From assembly GCF_014650595.1 (NCBI RefSeq), contig NZ_BMVG01000021.1, forward strand, positions 61,612 through 125,611: a DNA stretch of 64,000 bases. Direction: 5' to 3'. A model generated the notes under the pieces. It ran no database searches. It was given only the letters and a program-made list of their open reading frames with translations, and had not been told where the DNA came from. This DNA is from Streptomyces alanosinicus. Lineage in GTDB: Bacteria; Actinomycetota; Actinomycetes; Streptomycetales; Streptomycetaceae. Numbering within the stretch: position 1 is the first letter of the stretch; every line of letters begins with the position of its first letter. Positions 1 to 8,357 of the stretch are shown in pieces. The position numbers and the translations under genes were made by a program.

Positions 1-31
1 AGCAGCGGGACGTCTGAGAGTCCGGGACCGC

Positions 32-364
32 TCAGAACCTCGGCGCGTTACGGGACCGCCGCACCCGCGTGGTGCGGCGGTCCTTCGCGTTCCAGCACGC
101 CTTGTGCCAGTGCCGGCGGTCGTCGACCCCCGCGTGCTCGGGCCAGGCCACCACGTGCGGGACACCGGAGGGGATCATCTGGTCGCAGCCCGGACAGCGA
201 TACGTCTTGCCCTGCGCGCTCGCCCCGGCGACATGGCGCACGCTCCACTCCTCGCCCTGCCAGTCCTCGGTCGACTGCCAGCCGCCGTACCGGCCGGCAT
301 GGTCGTCCTCGGCGCTCTGGCCCGACGATCCGGCTGCCTTCGGTCGGTTGCGACGCGGGGACAC
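32..364 (-). CDS. small CxxC/HxxC zinc-binding-like protein
   Basis: A 110-residue protein. A GTG start at 364 is chosen because a GAGAGG ribosome site lies just upstream; the frame stays open further upstream but that part is not protein-like. The N-terminal third is basic and polar. The C-terminal half has a CPGC pair at residues 57-60, histidines at 70, 77, 85 and 87, and Cys90 in an RRHWHKACW context, which looks like a zinc ribbon or degenerate HNH fold. Streptomyces homologues are often called ATP/GTP-binding, but no P-loop is visible here. The function is unknown. Confidence 0.75.
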   Translation of the reverse strand: MSPRRNRPKAAGSSGQSAEDDHAGRYGGWQSTEDWQGEEWSVRHVAGASAQGKTYRCPGCDQMIPSGVPHVVAWPEHAGVDDRRHWHKACWNAKDRRTTRVRRSRNAPRF

Positions 365-583
365 GGGACACCTCTCGGGGCTATACAGGAAGCACTGCTC
401 CATCCAGCCTACGCGCCGCCGAGCGGGGTACGCGTACGGAACCAACCGGCCCAAGTCCCCCTCCGGACCGGCCATTCTGCAGACAATCCGCAAATCCCTC
501 CGCCAGGCCGTGTCCTGGGCACGTGTCAGACGGTTATGCGGGTGGGGGAGCTCCGGGTCGGAGCCGAGGAAGCAGGAATCAGG

Positions 584-1612
584 ATGTACGTAGGAAGTTT
601 TGTGCTGGGCGCCCAGTTCCCGGGCCAGGGCCCCGGGGAGGCCCTGCACCGGGCGGTCCGCTCGGCGGAGGTCACGGAGGAAGCCGGGCTGGACGCCGTA
701 TGGCTGGCCGAGCACCACTTCGTGCCGTACGGCGCATGCCCGTCCGCGGTCACCCTGGCCGCGTTACTGCTCGGCCGCACCCGCCGTATCCGGGTCGGCA
801 CGGCGGTCAGCGTGCTGCCCACCGCGCATCCGGTCGCGCTCGGCGAACAGGCCGCGCTGCTGCACCTGACGAGCGGCGGACGGTTCACGCTGGGCGTGGG
901 CCGCGGCGGCCCCTGGGTGGACCTGGAGGTCTTCGGCACCGGCCTCGCGGCATACGAGCAGGGGTTCCCGGAGTCGCTCGATCTGCTGCTGCGCTGGCTG
1001 CGCGAGCCGGCCGTGGCGGCCGACGGCGAGCGGTTCTCCTTCCGTGAGGTGACGGTCGTACCCCGCCCGTCGGAGGCACTGACGGAGACCCCGGGGCCCG
1101 AGGTCGTCGTCGCCTGCACCTCCCCGGCGAGCGTACGGCTGGCCGCCGGGCGCGGGCTGCCGATGCTGCTCGGCATGCACGTCGGGGACGAGGAGAAGGC
1201 CGAGATGGTCGCCCTGTGGCGGCGCTGCGCCGAGGCGGCGGGCCGGCCGGCCGAGGAGATCGCGGGTGCCGCGCATGTCTCGGCCGGCGTGTGCCAGCTC
1301 GCGGACCGGCGCACGGACGCGGCGGAGACGCTGATGAAGGCGATGCCGGGCTGGCTGAAGCAGGGCCTGGAGGCACATGTGACGGTCGACGGCCGGGCGC
1401 GCACGATGCGCGACCCGCACGCCTACACCGAGCTGCTCTGCGGACTGCATCCGGTCGGCACCCCACGGCTCGCCGCCGACCGGCTCGCGGCCACCTCCGA
1501 GCGCACCGGCATCTCCCGCTTCGCCCTCCTCGTGGAGGGCTCGGGCGACCTCGCCGCGACGGAGGAGAACCTGCGGCGCCTCGGCGCCGAGGTGCTGCCC
1601 CAGCTGCGCTGA
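584..1612 (+). CDS. LLM-class flavin/F420-dependent oxidoreductase
   Basis: A 342-residue luciferase-like monooxygenase family protein with a TIM barrel expected to bind FMN or F420. Visible family marks are an N-terminal MYVGSFVLGAQFPGQG, the AEEAGLDAVWLAEHHF strand and loop near residues 27-45, a RTRRIRVGTAVSVLP segment and a SGGRFTLGVGRGGP loop. The frame is open from about position 104, but the ATG at 584 is where similarity to the family begins, with AGGA about 7 bases upstream; an ATG at 536 is an alternative. The substrate is unknown. It stands alone, divergent from the small zinc-binding gene. Confidence 0.88.
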   Translation: MYVGSFVLGAQFPGQGPGEALHRAVRSAEVTEEAGLDAVWLAEHHFVPYGACPSAVTLAALLLGRTRRIRVGTAVSVLPTAHPVALGEQAALLHLTSGGRFTLGVGRGGPWVDLEVFGTGLAAYEQGFPESLDLLLRWLREPAVAADGERFSFREVTVVPRPSEALTETPGPEVVVACTSPASVRLAAGRGLPMLLGMHVGDEEKAEMVALWRRCAEAAGRPAEEIAGAAHVSAGVCQLADRRTDAAETLMKAMPGWLKQGLEAHVTVDGRARTMRDPHAYTELLCGLHPVGTPRLAADRLAATSERTGISRFALLVEGSGDLAATEENLRRLGAEVLPQLR

Positions 1613-1752
1613 GCGCACCCACAACTCCCCTTCCGTCTCGGGGGCTTGCCGCCCCAGTGGTGCACGCACCTCCCCGCGGGTGGAGCGGCAAGCGAACGGC
1701 TCAGCGCCTGTGCCGTACCGGTTCTGCCCGTCAGCCGTACCGGTTCCGCCCG

Positions 1753-2145
1753 TCAGCAGTCCCGAAACTCCGGCGACTGGTTCAGCAACTGACTGCGGAC
1801 CGAGGTGAAGCGGGCCAGTGTCGCGTCTGCCGAGGTGTCCGTCGGGAACACCGCCACCCGGTGGCAGTTCTGGAAGGCCAGCCGCACGCCGAAGTGCCGC
1901 TGCAGGGCGCCGCGGATGGCGTCACTCGCGAGCGCACGCAGCAGCTGGCCGCGTGCCTGCTCGTCCGGCGGGGGCGTCTGGTTGTCGGCGAACGCTCCGC
2001 CGTCGACCTTCAGCTGAGCCACCAGGGAGCTGATCATCTCCCATGCGTAGGGCAGGGAGGTCCGGACGCAGTCGACGAATTCTGCTTCGTCGACCTCGCC
2101 TCGCTCGGCCTGTTCGAGTAGGGCCGGTGAGACGTCGAGCGACAT
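1753..2145 (-). CDS. SCO5389-family conserved protein
   Basis: A 130-residue soluble protein of unknown function. I recognise it as the streptomycete family named after SCO5389. The ATG at 2145 has a clear GAGAGGAG ribosome site. The sequence is acidic at the N-terminus (SPALLEQAERGEVDEAEF), lacks membrane segments and has two cysteines (near residues 26 and 94). It is transcribed divergently from nucS across 276 bp and, as I recall, keeps this position in other streptomycetes, so a link to mismatch repair is possible but unproven. Confidence 0.82.
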   Translation of the reverse strand: MSLDVSPALLEQAERGEVDEAEFVDCVRTSLPYAWEMISSLVAQLKVDGGAFADNQTPPPDEQARGQLLRALASDAIRGALQRHFGVRLAFQNCHRVAVFPTDTSADATLARFTSVRSQLLNQSPEFRDC

Positions 2146-2197
2146 GGGTTCTCCTCTCGCACCCCCGAAGAGCAGGGGTTGCCGGACAGATAAGGGA

Positions 2198-2213
2198 GTT
2201 CGCGATATCGAAC
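2198..2213. promoter_or_regulatory. palindrome in the divergent SCO5389-family/nucS promoter region
   Basis: GTTCGCGATATCGAAC has GTTCG/CGAAC arms around a 6-base centre, about 50 bp upstream of the minus-strand gene at 2145. The rest of the 2146-2421 gap shows no other strong motif. It could be an operator; no regulator is assigned. Confidence 0.35.
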
Positions 2214-2421
2214 ACGCTGCGTACATATGCGGCGACCTCCCGTTCCCTACGGTAGGCAACCGTCGGTGACCACACCAGCAGAATGCGTATATGGAACGGT
2301 CCCGTTACGGGCACAATCGGCCAGGGATGAACAAGAGTTTCCAGGGACAATTGGGGCGTTACCCGGGGAGCATGATGGGCGAATCGCGTGCACCGGCGCG
2401 CGTCGAGTAGCGTTGCCGACC

Positions 2422-3093
2422 ATGCGTCTCGTCATTGCCCGGTGCTCGGTCGACTACGCCGGCCGGCTCACCGCCCACCTCCCCTCGGCGCCCCGCCTGA
2501 TCCTGGTCAAGGCGGACGGCAGCGTCTCCATCCACGCCGACGACCGGGCCTACAAGCCCCTGAACTGGATGTCGCCGCCCTGCACGCTGAAGGAGGGGAC
2601 CGGCGAGGACGAGGGCGTGTGGACCGTCATCAACAAGGCGGGCGAGAAACTGATCATCACGATGGAGGAGATCCTCCATGACTCCTCGCACGAACTCGGC
2701 GTGGACCCGGGTCTGATCAAGGACGGCGTGGAAGCCCATCTGCAGGAGCTGCTCGCCGACCGCATCGAGACGCTCGGCGAGGGGTACTCGCTCATCCGCC
2801 GCGAGTACATGACGGCCATCGGGCCGGTGGACATCCTGTGCCGCGACGCGGACGGCCGGACGGTCGCGGTCGAGATCAAGCGCCGGGGCGAGATCGACGG
2901 TGTGGAGCAACTCACCCGCTATCTGGAGCTGTTGAACCGCGACCCGCATCTGGCGCCCGTCCGAGGCGTGTTCGCCGCCCAGGAGATCAAGCCCCAGGCC
3001 CGCGTCCTCGCCACCGACCGCGGCATCAACTGCCAGATCCTCGACTACGACGCCCTGCGCGGCATCGAGGACGACAAGCTCCGCCTGTTCTAG
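2422..3093 (+). CDS. nucS: mismatch-specific endonuclease NucS/EndoMS
   Basis: A 223-residue endonuclease of the non-canonical actinobacterial and archaeal mismatch repair pathway, which cuts both strands at a mismatch. The N-terminal half (1-110) is the DNA-binding and dimerisation domain. The C-terminal RecB-like domain has the catalytic set: GPVDIL with Asp137, and VEIKR with Glu151 and Lys153, followed by the QLTRYLELL helix. The protein ends in DDKLRLF, matching the C-terminal sliding-clamp-binding tail described for actinobacterial NucS. The start at ATG 2422 gives the usual family length. The TAG stop lies inside a repeat element. Confidence 0.97.
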   Translation: MRLVIARCSVDYAGRLTAHLPSAPRLILVKADGSVSIHADDRAYKPLNWMSPPCTLKEGTGEDEGVWTVINKAGEKLIITMEEILHDSSHELGVDPGLIKDGVEAHLQELLADRIETLGEGYSLIRREYMTAIGPVDILCRDADGRTVAVEIKRRGEIDGVEQLTRYLELLNRDPHLAPVRGVFAAQEIKPQARVLATDRGINCQILDYDALRGIEDDKLRLF

Positions 3094-3282
3094 TGCCCCG
3101 GCAGGCAACGTTTGCCCGTCAAGGAGCGGCGTCCGGTGCGTGCTCTGGGGGTCCCCCCGGCCGGAGGCTGGGGGAGTGTCGGCCGGAAGTCCTCGTACTG
3201 GGCGTACGTGGGCTTTCGGCCGGTGCGGCGAGAGGGCGTGCCGGGCGTCGCGACGGGGCGAACGTTGCCTGTTGGGGCACTA
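3091..3282. repeat. MITE-like palindromic intergenic element
   Basis: The 22-bp ends 3091-3112 (TAGTGCCCCGGCAGGCAACG...) and 3261-3282 are inverted repeats matching at 20 of 22 positions. Complementarity continues less perfectly inward (CCCGTC/GACGGG, then GGCGTCCGG against CCGGGCGTC). Inside is a second palindrome at about 3146-3178, a GGGGGTCCCCCC ... GGGGGAG core. It has no coding capacity. I recall near-identical sequences at many intergenic sites in streptomycetes. The nucS stop codon forms its left edge. Confidence 0.75.
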
Positions 3283-3354
3283 GCCAGGCACCCCGGCTGC
3301 CGGCACCGCCCGCCCCCTTTCCCGCCGCGCCCCTTCTTCCGGCGCCGGCAGGAA

Positions 3355-5820
3355 CTAGATCAGCGCGTCCGACGACTGCGATGCGCTCTGCGAGGTTCCC
3401 GGGCTCTGGGTGGTCGCTGAGCTTCGTGGGGTCGTCGGGCCGCTCGCCGAGTCCGTCGTGGTCGGGGTCGTACCCGTCTGGGTCGGAGTCGGGGTCGGGG
3501 TCGGCGGGGTCGGAGTGGGAGTGTTGCTCGGGGGCGGCGTCGGACTGCCCGTAGGGGGCGGTGTCTTCGTCGGCGAAGGGGAACCCGGCTTGGTCGTGTG
3601 GGACTTGGACGGCGTCGGGGACGTGTCTCCCCCTCCGCCCGTGCTCCGGGTGCCGCTCGGGTCGGCCGAGGGCGTCGCGGCCGGCTGCGACGGCGTCGGG
3701 TCGTCCGCGGTGCCGTAGGTGCCGTCGGGGCCCGGATTCGTCGGGCGGGTGTGGCTCGGGACCGAGCCGGCGCCCGCCGCCGGGTCCTGCTTCGGGTCGG
3801 CGCCGAGGTTGCCGTCGCCCGTGCCCTGGCTCGCCGACGGATTGACGTCGACCTTGCCGGCCGGGTTCTTGTCGGCGTTCTCGTTGGACGTCATGCCGAG
3901 CGTGACGACCGTACCCAGCACGGCGGCGAGCAGCGCCCCGGAACCGACCGCCACGAGGTTGCGGCGGGCCAGCCGCCGCAGGCCCTCGCCGCGCGAGGTG
4001 GCGGCCGGCAGCCGCCGCGTGACCAGCGGGTCGTCGAGCGGCACGAACGGCGGCGGCGAAGACTCCTCGTGCCGCGTCTCCGGCGGCTCCTCCCCCGCCG
4101 TCGCCGCGATGCCGGGCAGCTCGCCGGAGCGGTCGGCGACCAGCGCGAGGGCCCGTCGGCCGGCGACGATGCCCCGCTTGTCGGCGAGCGCGCCGCGCAG
4201 CCCGATGGACGCCTCCAGCTCGGCGCGGGCCCGGTCGAGCTGCCCCGCGCACACCGCGAGGACACCCAACTCATGGTGGAAGTAGACCTGTTCGTGCACC
4301 TCGCCGGAGAGCCGGGAGGCCTCCGCGCCCGAGCGCAGGGCCCGCTCCCAGGCGCCCCAGTCGAGCCCGGCGGCGAACGCGGGCGCGGCCGTGCGGGCGA
4401 GCCGTACCGCGCAGCTCGTCTCCCCTTCGGCGGACGGGGCCGTCCGGGGGACGACCGCGGTGAGCGCGGCCAGCACCGCGTCGGCCTCCGCGCCCACCCG
4501 CTCGGGGGTGACCGAGGGATGCCCGGCCCACCAGGCGTAGTGCTCGGCGGCGGTCAGCGCCGAGTCCGCGGCGTCGTCGCCGTACCCGGCGGCCTCCAGC
4601 TGGGTCCGCACGCCGGCCGCGAGGCGGTAGCGGGCGCCGGCCGGGGAGACCAGCCCGCAGGCCGTCAGCTCGCCGAGGGCGGCATCCGCGTGGGTGTCGC
4701 CGATCAGCGCCGGCAGATGCGCCTGGTGCGGGACCTCGCCGCCGAGGGCGACGGCGAAGCGCAGGGTGGCGCGGGCGGAGGCGCTGAGCCGGGAGGCGAG
4801 CAGCGGGGCGGGCGCGGCGGCCTCGCCGAGGGAGGGCAGCGGGACCTCCTGCGCCGGCTCCAGGGACGGCTCGGCCGGTTCCCGCAGTACGTCCTCGAAG
4901 ACGCCGTACTCGTCGACGGCACCGGCACCGGCCCGCAGCTCGTCACGCTGCCGGAGCAGGGCGCCGGCCTGGATGAACCGCAGCGGCAGTCCCTCGGACT
5001 CGAACCACAGGTCGCCGGCCCAGTTGGCCTCATCCTCGGTGAGGACGCGGCCGACGGTCCGCTCCAGGATCTCCACGCCGGCGGCGCGGTCGAGGCCGCT
5101 GAGGAAGACCTCCTCGACGGCGGACTCGGCGGAGGGCGCGGGCACCTCGGGGGTGGCGCCGAGCAGGAAGGCGCACTCGGGGGTGGCGTCGAGCAGCTCG
5201 TCGAGGGCGGCGCCGCCGAACTCGATGTCGTCCAGGACGACGACCGCGCCGATCTCGCGGACGAGTGCGCGCAGTTCGTCCGGTTCGAGGCGGTGGCGCG
5301 GGGCGTCGTAGACGGTGTGGAAGAGGTCGTGCAGAACGTCGGCGGTGGTGCGATGGAGGCCGGAGAGCCGGACCACGCCGTCGGGGGCGAGGTCAAGGCA
5401 GTCCTCGGCGACGAGGTCCAGCAGGGCGGTGCGACCGGAGCCGCCGGGTCCGGTGAGCCGGACGGTGCGGCCGCGGGCCAGCAGCCGGACCAGCCGCTCG
5501 CGTTCGTCCTGGCGTTCCAGCAGGGGGAGCGCCGGCTGGGCGGGGCCGGGCGGGACGGGCGGCCGGGCGGCCCGCTCGGCCTCGGCGCGGTCGGCAGCGG
5601 TGCGCTTGCGGGGGCTGTGCGGTCGTTCGGCCGGCGGGCAGGGCTCTATCTCGCTGCCGTCGACGGGGTTGACGGTCAGCAGCAGATCCCCGCAGACGAG
5701 TTGCGCCGTCCGGGCGAGCGCGGGCGTGCTCTGACCGAAGTCGGAGGTGAGGGATTCCCGGGGCGTGCGGCGGCTGTGCGCCTGGCCGTGCTCCTCGGGT
5801 CCCGGGCTGATCGGGTCCAT
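3355..5820 (-). CDS. P-loop NTPase with one membrane segment and Thr/Pro-rich tail
   Basis: An 821-residue protein resembling STAND-type ATPases (NB-ARC/AAA-like), annotated in streptomycetes as ATP/GTP-binding. A Walker A GPGGSGRT lies at residues 124-131 and a Walker B VVVLDD at about 193-198, followed by winged-helix and TPR-like helical stretches to about 570. A single hydrophobic segment lies near 621-643, then about 178 residues of low-complexity Thr/Pro/Ser/Gly, suggesting a cytoplasmic NTPase with an extracellular wall-spanning tail. ATG 5820 is chosen because the upstream frame is not protein-like. No partner gene is adjacent except the STAS gene 306 bp upstream. Confidence 0.85.
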   Translation of the reverse strand: MDPISPGPEEHGQAHSRRTPRESLTSDFGQSTPALARTAQLVCGDLLLTVNPVDGSEIEPCPPAERPHSPRKRTAADRAEAERAARPPVPPGPAQPALPLLERQDERERLVRLLARGRTVRLTGPGGSGRTALLDLVAEDCLDLAPDGVVRLSGLHRTTADVLHDLFHTVYDAPRHRLEPDELRALVREIGAVVVLDDIEFGGAALDELLDATPECAFLLGATPEVPAPSAESAVEEVFLSGLDRAAGVEILERTVGRVLTEDEANWAGDLWFESEGLPLRFIQAGALLRQRDELRAGAGAVDEYGVFEDVLREPAEPSLEPAQEVPLPSLGEAAAPAPLLASRLSASARATLRFAVALGGEVPHQAHLPALIGDTHADAALGELTACGLVSPAGARYRLAAGVRTQLEAAGYGDDAADSALTAAEHYAWWAGHPSVTPERVGAEADAVLAALTAVVPRTAPSAEGETSCAVRLARTAAPAFAAGLDWGAWERALRSGAEASRLSGEVHEQVYFHHELGVLAVCAGQLDRARAELEASIGLRGALADKRGIVAGRRALALVADRSGELPGIAATAGEEPPETRHEESSPPPFVPLDDPLVTRRLPAATSRGEGLRRLARRNLVAVGSGALLAAVLGTVVTLGMTSNENADKNPAGKVDVNPSASQGTGDGNLGADPKQDPAAGAGSVPSHTRPTNPGPDGTYGTADDPTPSQPAATPSADPSGTRSTGGGGDTSPTPSKSHTTKPGSPSPTKTPPPTGSPTPPPSNTPTPTPPTPTPTPTQTGTTPTTTDSASGPTTPRSSATTQSPGTSQSASQSSDALI

Positions 5821-6126
5821 AGGTCCAAGCCCCCCAAAAGCGTCGTGTGCCTGTGATGCGGCCCCTCCCGGCCTTGTCGCACACCGCGCTGTCGCTTCTG
5901 GTCCGGGCCCGCTCGGTCGAGGGTTGCGAGGCGGCGGGCGACCGAACCCTAAACCTTCGCACAGTATCTCCGACAGGGCGGGGTGCCGTACGGCCCGAGA
6001 CATCACAGTCCGGTGAGGATTGCCCCCGACGTGCGCTTCGGTGGCCGCGTCCGCATCTCCCCCGTCGCGCGTGTCCCCCTGCTCACCGCGCCCCGCTCAC
6101 CGCGCGCCGGCGGCCCGGCCGGCCGG
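5821..6126. other. intergenic gap between STAS and NTPase genes
   Basis: These 306 bp hold the 3' end of the STAS transcript and presumably the promoter of the NTPase gene. I see no RNA gene and no convincing -35/-10 pair. Apparent open frames here are GC-rich shadows. Confidence 0.5.
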
Positions 6127-6450
6127 TCATGCCCGGGGCAGCGACTCCAGCCCGATGCCGCCTTCGATGGCGAGGATGCGATGCAGCCGGGTGGCCACCA
6201 GCAGGCGCTGCATCTGCGGGGGGACGCCGCGCAGCACCAGACGGCGACCGCAGCGGCCGGCCCGCCGATGGGCACCCATGATCACCCCGAGCCCGGTGGC
6301 GTCCCAGGAGTCCAGTTCGGACAGGTCGAGCACGAGGTCGCCGACTCCGTCGTCGACGGCCGAGTGCAGGGCCGTACGGGCGTCCGCCGCGCTGCGGACG
6401 TCGAGGCGGCCCCCGACGACCAGCTCGGCATGGTCGCCCCTGATGTGCAT
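6127..6450 (-). CDS. STAS-domain anti-sigma-factor-antagonist-like protein
   Basis: A 107-residue single STAS domain. ATG 6450 is preferred because GGGGAG lies 5-6 bases upstream; a GTG at 6510 would add 20 residues but has no ribosome site. Family features are the LVVGGRLDV strand, LVLDLSELDSWDATGLGVIMG and the C-terminal LLVATRLHRIL. At the usual D-S-x-G phosphorylation motif it reads Asp50-Ala-Thr-Gly53, so the canonical phospho-Ser is missing. No anti-sigma kinase or sigma factor gene is adjacent. The partner is unknown. Confidence 0.88.
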   Translation of the reverse strand: MHIRGDHAELVVGGRLDVRSAADARTALHSAVDDGVGDLVLDLSELDSWDATGLGVIMGAHRRAGRCGRRLVLRGVPPQMQRLLVATRLHRILAIEGGIGLESLPRA

Positions 6451-6565
6451 ATGCGCTCCCCGTTGAATGCGGTTGGCGTACTCGGTGACGATGGTGACGA
6501 TGCTGTGCACCGTCTGACTGCGTGAGTAGTGGTGCGGTTGCTGCTTGTAAGCGAACCGAGACCGA

Positions 6566-6599
6566 ATTCACCCCGGGGGGTGATGTTCCCGGGGTGAAT
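6566..6599 (-). terminator. hairpin downstream of the 3-hydroxyacyl-CoA dehydrogenase gene
   Basis: Perfect 12-bp inverted arms (ATTCACCCCGGG at 6566-6577 and its complement at 6588-6599) around a 10-base loop lie about 65 bp past the stop at 6664. There is no T run, as is common for Streptomyces terminators. It could alternatively be an operator for the STAS gene. Confidence 0.6.
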
Positions 6600-6663
6600 G
6601 TCCGGCGTGTGTGCGTACGGGAGGTGTGCGGAGTGGTGTGGGGGGTGGCGTGCGGGGTGGTGC

Positions 6664-7512
6664 TCAGTACTTGTAGAAGCCCTGCCCGCTCTTGCGGCCG
6701 ATGTCACCGGCATCCACCATCCGGCGCATCAGCTCCGGCGGCGCGAACTTCTCGTCCTGGGACTCGGTGTAGATGTTGCCGGTCGCGTGCAGCAGGATGT
6801 CGACGCCGGTGAGGTCGGCGGTGGCGAGCGGGCCCATGGCGTGGCCGAAGCCGAGCTTGCAGGCGAGGTCGATGTCCTCGGCGGTCGCGACACCGGACTC
6901 GTAGAGCTTGGTCGCCTCGACCACGAGGGCGGAGATCAGCCGGGTGGTCACGAAGCCGGCCACGTCCCGGTTGACGACGATGCAGGTCTTGCCGACGGAC
7001 TCGGCGAACTCCCGTGCGGTGGCGAGGGTTTCGTCACTCGTCTTGTAGCCGCGGACCAGCTCGACGAGCTGCATCATCGGCACCGGCGAGAAGAAGTGGA
7101 CGCCGACGACCCGCTCGGGGTGCTCGGTGGCCGCCGCGATCTTGGTGATCGGGATGGCGGAGGTGTTCGAGGCGAGGACGGCGTCCGGGCGCACGATCTT
7201 GTCGAGCGCGCGGAAGATCTCGTGCTTCACTTCCAGCTTCTCGAAGACGGCCTCGACCACGATGTCCGCGTCGGCGGCGGCGTCCAGGTCGGTGGTCACG
7301 GCGATCCGGCCCAGGGCGGCGTCGGCGTCGCGCGCCTCCATCCTGCCCTTGCTCACGAATTTGTCGTACGAGGCCTTGATGCCGTCGGTGCCACGCTTGA
7401 GCGCCTCGTCGGTGACGTCACGCATGACGACGTCCCAGCCCGCCTGCGCGGCGACCTGAGCGATACCGGACCCCATGAGACCGGCCCCGATGACGGCGAG
7501 CTTGCCTGCCAC
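6664..7512 (-). CDS. 3-hydroxybutyryl-CoA dehydrogenase
   Basis: A 282-residue NAD(P)-dependent (S)-3-hydroxyacyl-CoA dehydrogenase that interconverts acetoacetyl-CoA and 3-hydroxybutyryl-CoA. The N-terminal Rossmann motif VIGAGLMGSGIAQ begins at residue 6; SNTSAIPIT and GVHFFSPVPMMQLVELV are the catalytic and family signature. The C-terminal all-helical domain ends in GRKSGQGFYKY. The GTG start at 7512 has AGGGAG about 7 bases upstream. Length matches the single-domain Hbd/FadB2 type. It could serve fatty acid, butanoate or ethylmalonyl-CoA metabolism; the neighbours do not decide this. Confidence 0.95.
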   Translation of the reverse strand: MAGKLAVIGAGLMGSGIAQVAAQAGWDVVMRDVTDEALKRGTDGIKASYDKFVSKGRMEARDADAALGRIAVTTDLDAAADADIVVEAVFEKLEVKHEIFRALDKIVRPDAVLASNTSAIPITKIAAATEHPERVVGVHFFSPVPMMQLVELVRGYKTSDETLATAREFAESVGKTCIVVNRDVAGFVTTRLISALVVEATKLYESGVATAEDIDLACKLGFGHAMGPLATADLTGVDILLHATGNIYTESQDEKFAPPELMRRMVDAGDIGRKSGQGFYKY

Positions 7513-7636
7513 TGACGACTCCCTTGAACGCACTCCAAGTCTGCTTCTCCGGCGGACCATAGCGCTCCGGAGCTGCCGTGTGACCGGTAAGTAACGCGCG
7601 TCACGTCTCAATTGACGGACATCACACCGGCAGGGG

Positions 7637-8278
7637 TCAGACGGCGGCCCGGACGGCGTAGTTCAGGACCGGTTCGCTCAACAGCTCCTCGATGTCGTCC
7701 AGGAGTACGAGCGCCTCTCGGGACACTTCGCGTGGTTCGCGGCCCTTGACCATCTCGCGGCCGATGACCGCCATGACCGTGCTGTGGATCCAGCCGATCT
7801 GACCGGCCATCAGATAGGGCAGTTCGTCCGCTTCGCCCGCGCCGGTCTCCTCGCGCAGCACCTGTTCCAGGTTGGCCTGGACCTCCTGGGCGAGGGCCCA
7901 GAGGCGGGAGCGCAGGGCGGGGGCCTCCTCGATGACCTTCATGAAGGCCGCGTAGCCGGAGAGCAGGCCGACCCGCGGGGAGACCGCCTCGACCTCCTCG
8001 CGCAGCTCGCGCAGGACGGCGACGGCGGCCGACTCGCCCTCGGGCCGGCCCCGCACCCAGCGGGCGAGGCGGTCGATCATGCCGGCGGAGCGGTCGAAGA
8101 AGAGGTCCTCCTTGGCCGGAAAGTAGTTGTAGACGGTGTTGACGGAGACGTTCGCCGCCTCGGCGATCTCCGCGACCGTCACCGCGTCGAAGCCGCGCTC
8201 GACGAACAGTCCCGTGGCGACATCCGAGATGTACTGCCGGGTCTGCCGCTTCTTCCGCTCCCTGAGCCCCTCTGCCAT
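7637..8278 (-). CDS. TetR-family transcriptional regulator
   Basis: A 213-residue regulator. The N-terminal HTH reads RQYISDVATGLFVERGFDAVTVAEIAEAANVSVNTVYNYFPAKEDLF at about residues 14-60, the standard TetR_N pattern; the rest is an all-helical ligand-binding domain. The ATG at 8278 has AGGA 7 bases upstream. It is divergent from the ABC exporter genes with 79 bp between the starts, so it probably represses them and itself in response to an exported compound. The ligand is unknown. Confidence 0.93.
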   Translation of the reverse strand: MAEGLRERKKRQTRQYISDVATGLFVERGFDAVTVAEIAEAANVSVNTVYNYFPAKEDLFFDRSAGMIDRLARWVRGRPEGESAAVAVLRELREEVEAVSPRVGLLSGYAAFMKVIEEAPALRSRLWALAQEVQANLEQVLREETGAGEADELPYLMAGQIGWIHSTVMAVIGREMVKGREPREVSREALVLLDDIEELLSEPVLNYAVRAAV

Positions 8279-8357
8279 GTCCGCATCCTAGCTTCGCTGG
8301 GGCTGGTGAAAACTTGGTGGCATTGCAAAAATTGAGGGACTCTGTTTTTCTGGGGGC

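Noticed and set aside
3598..5856. 752-codon plus-strand frame
   Set aside because: Antisense shadow of the P-loop NTPase gene.
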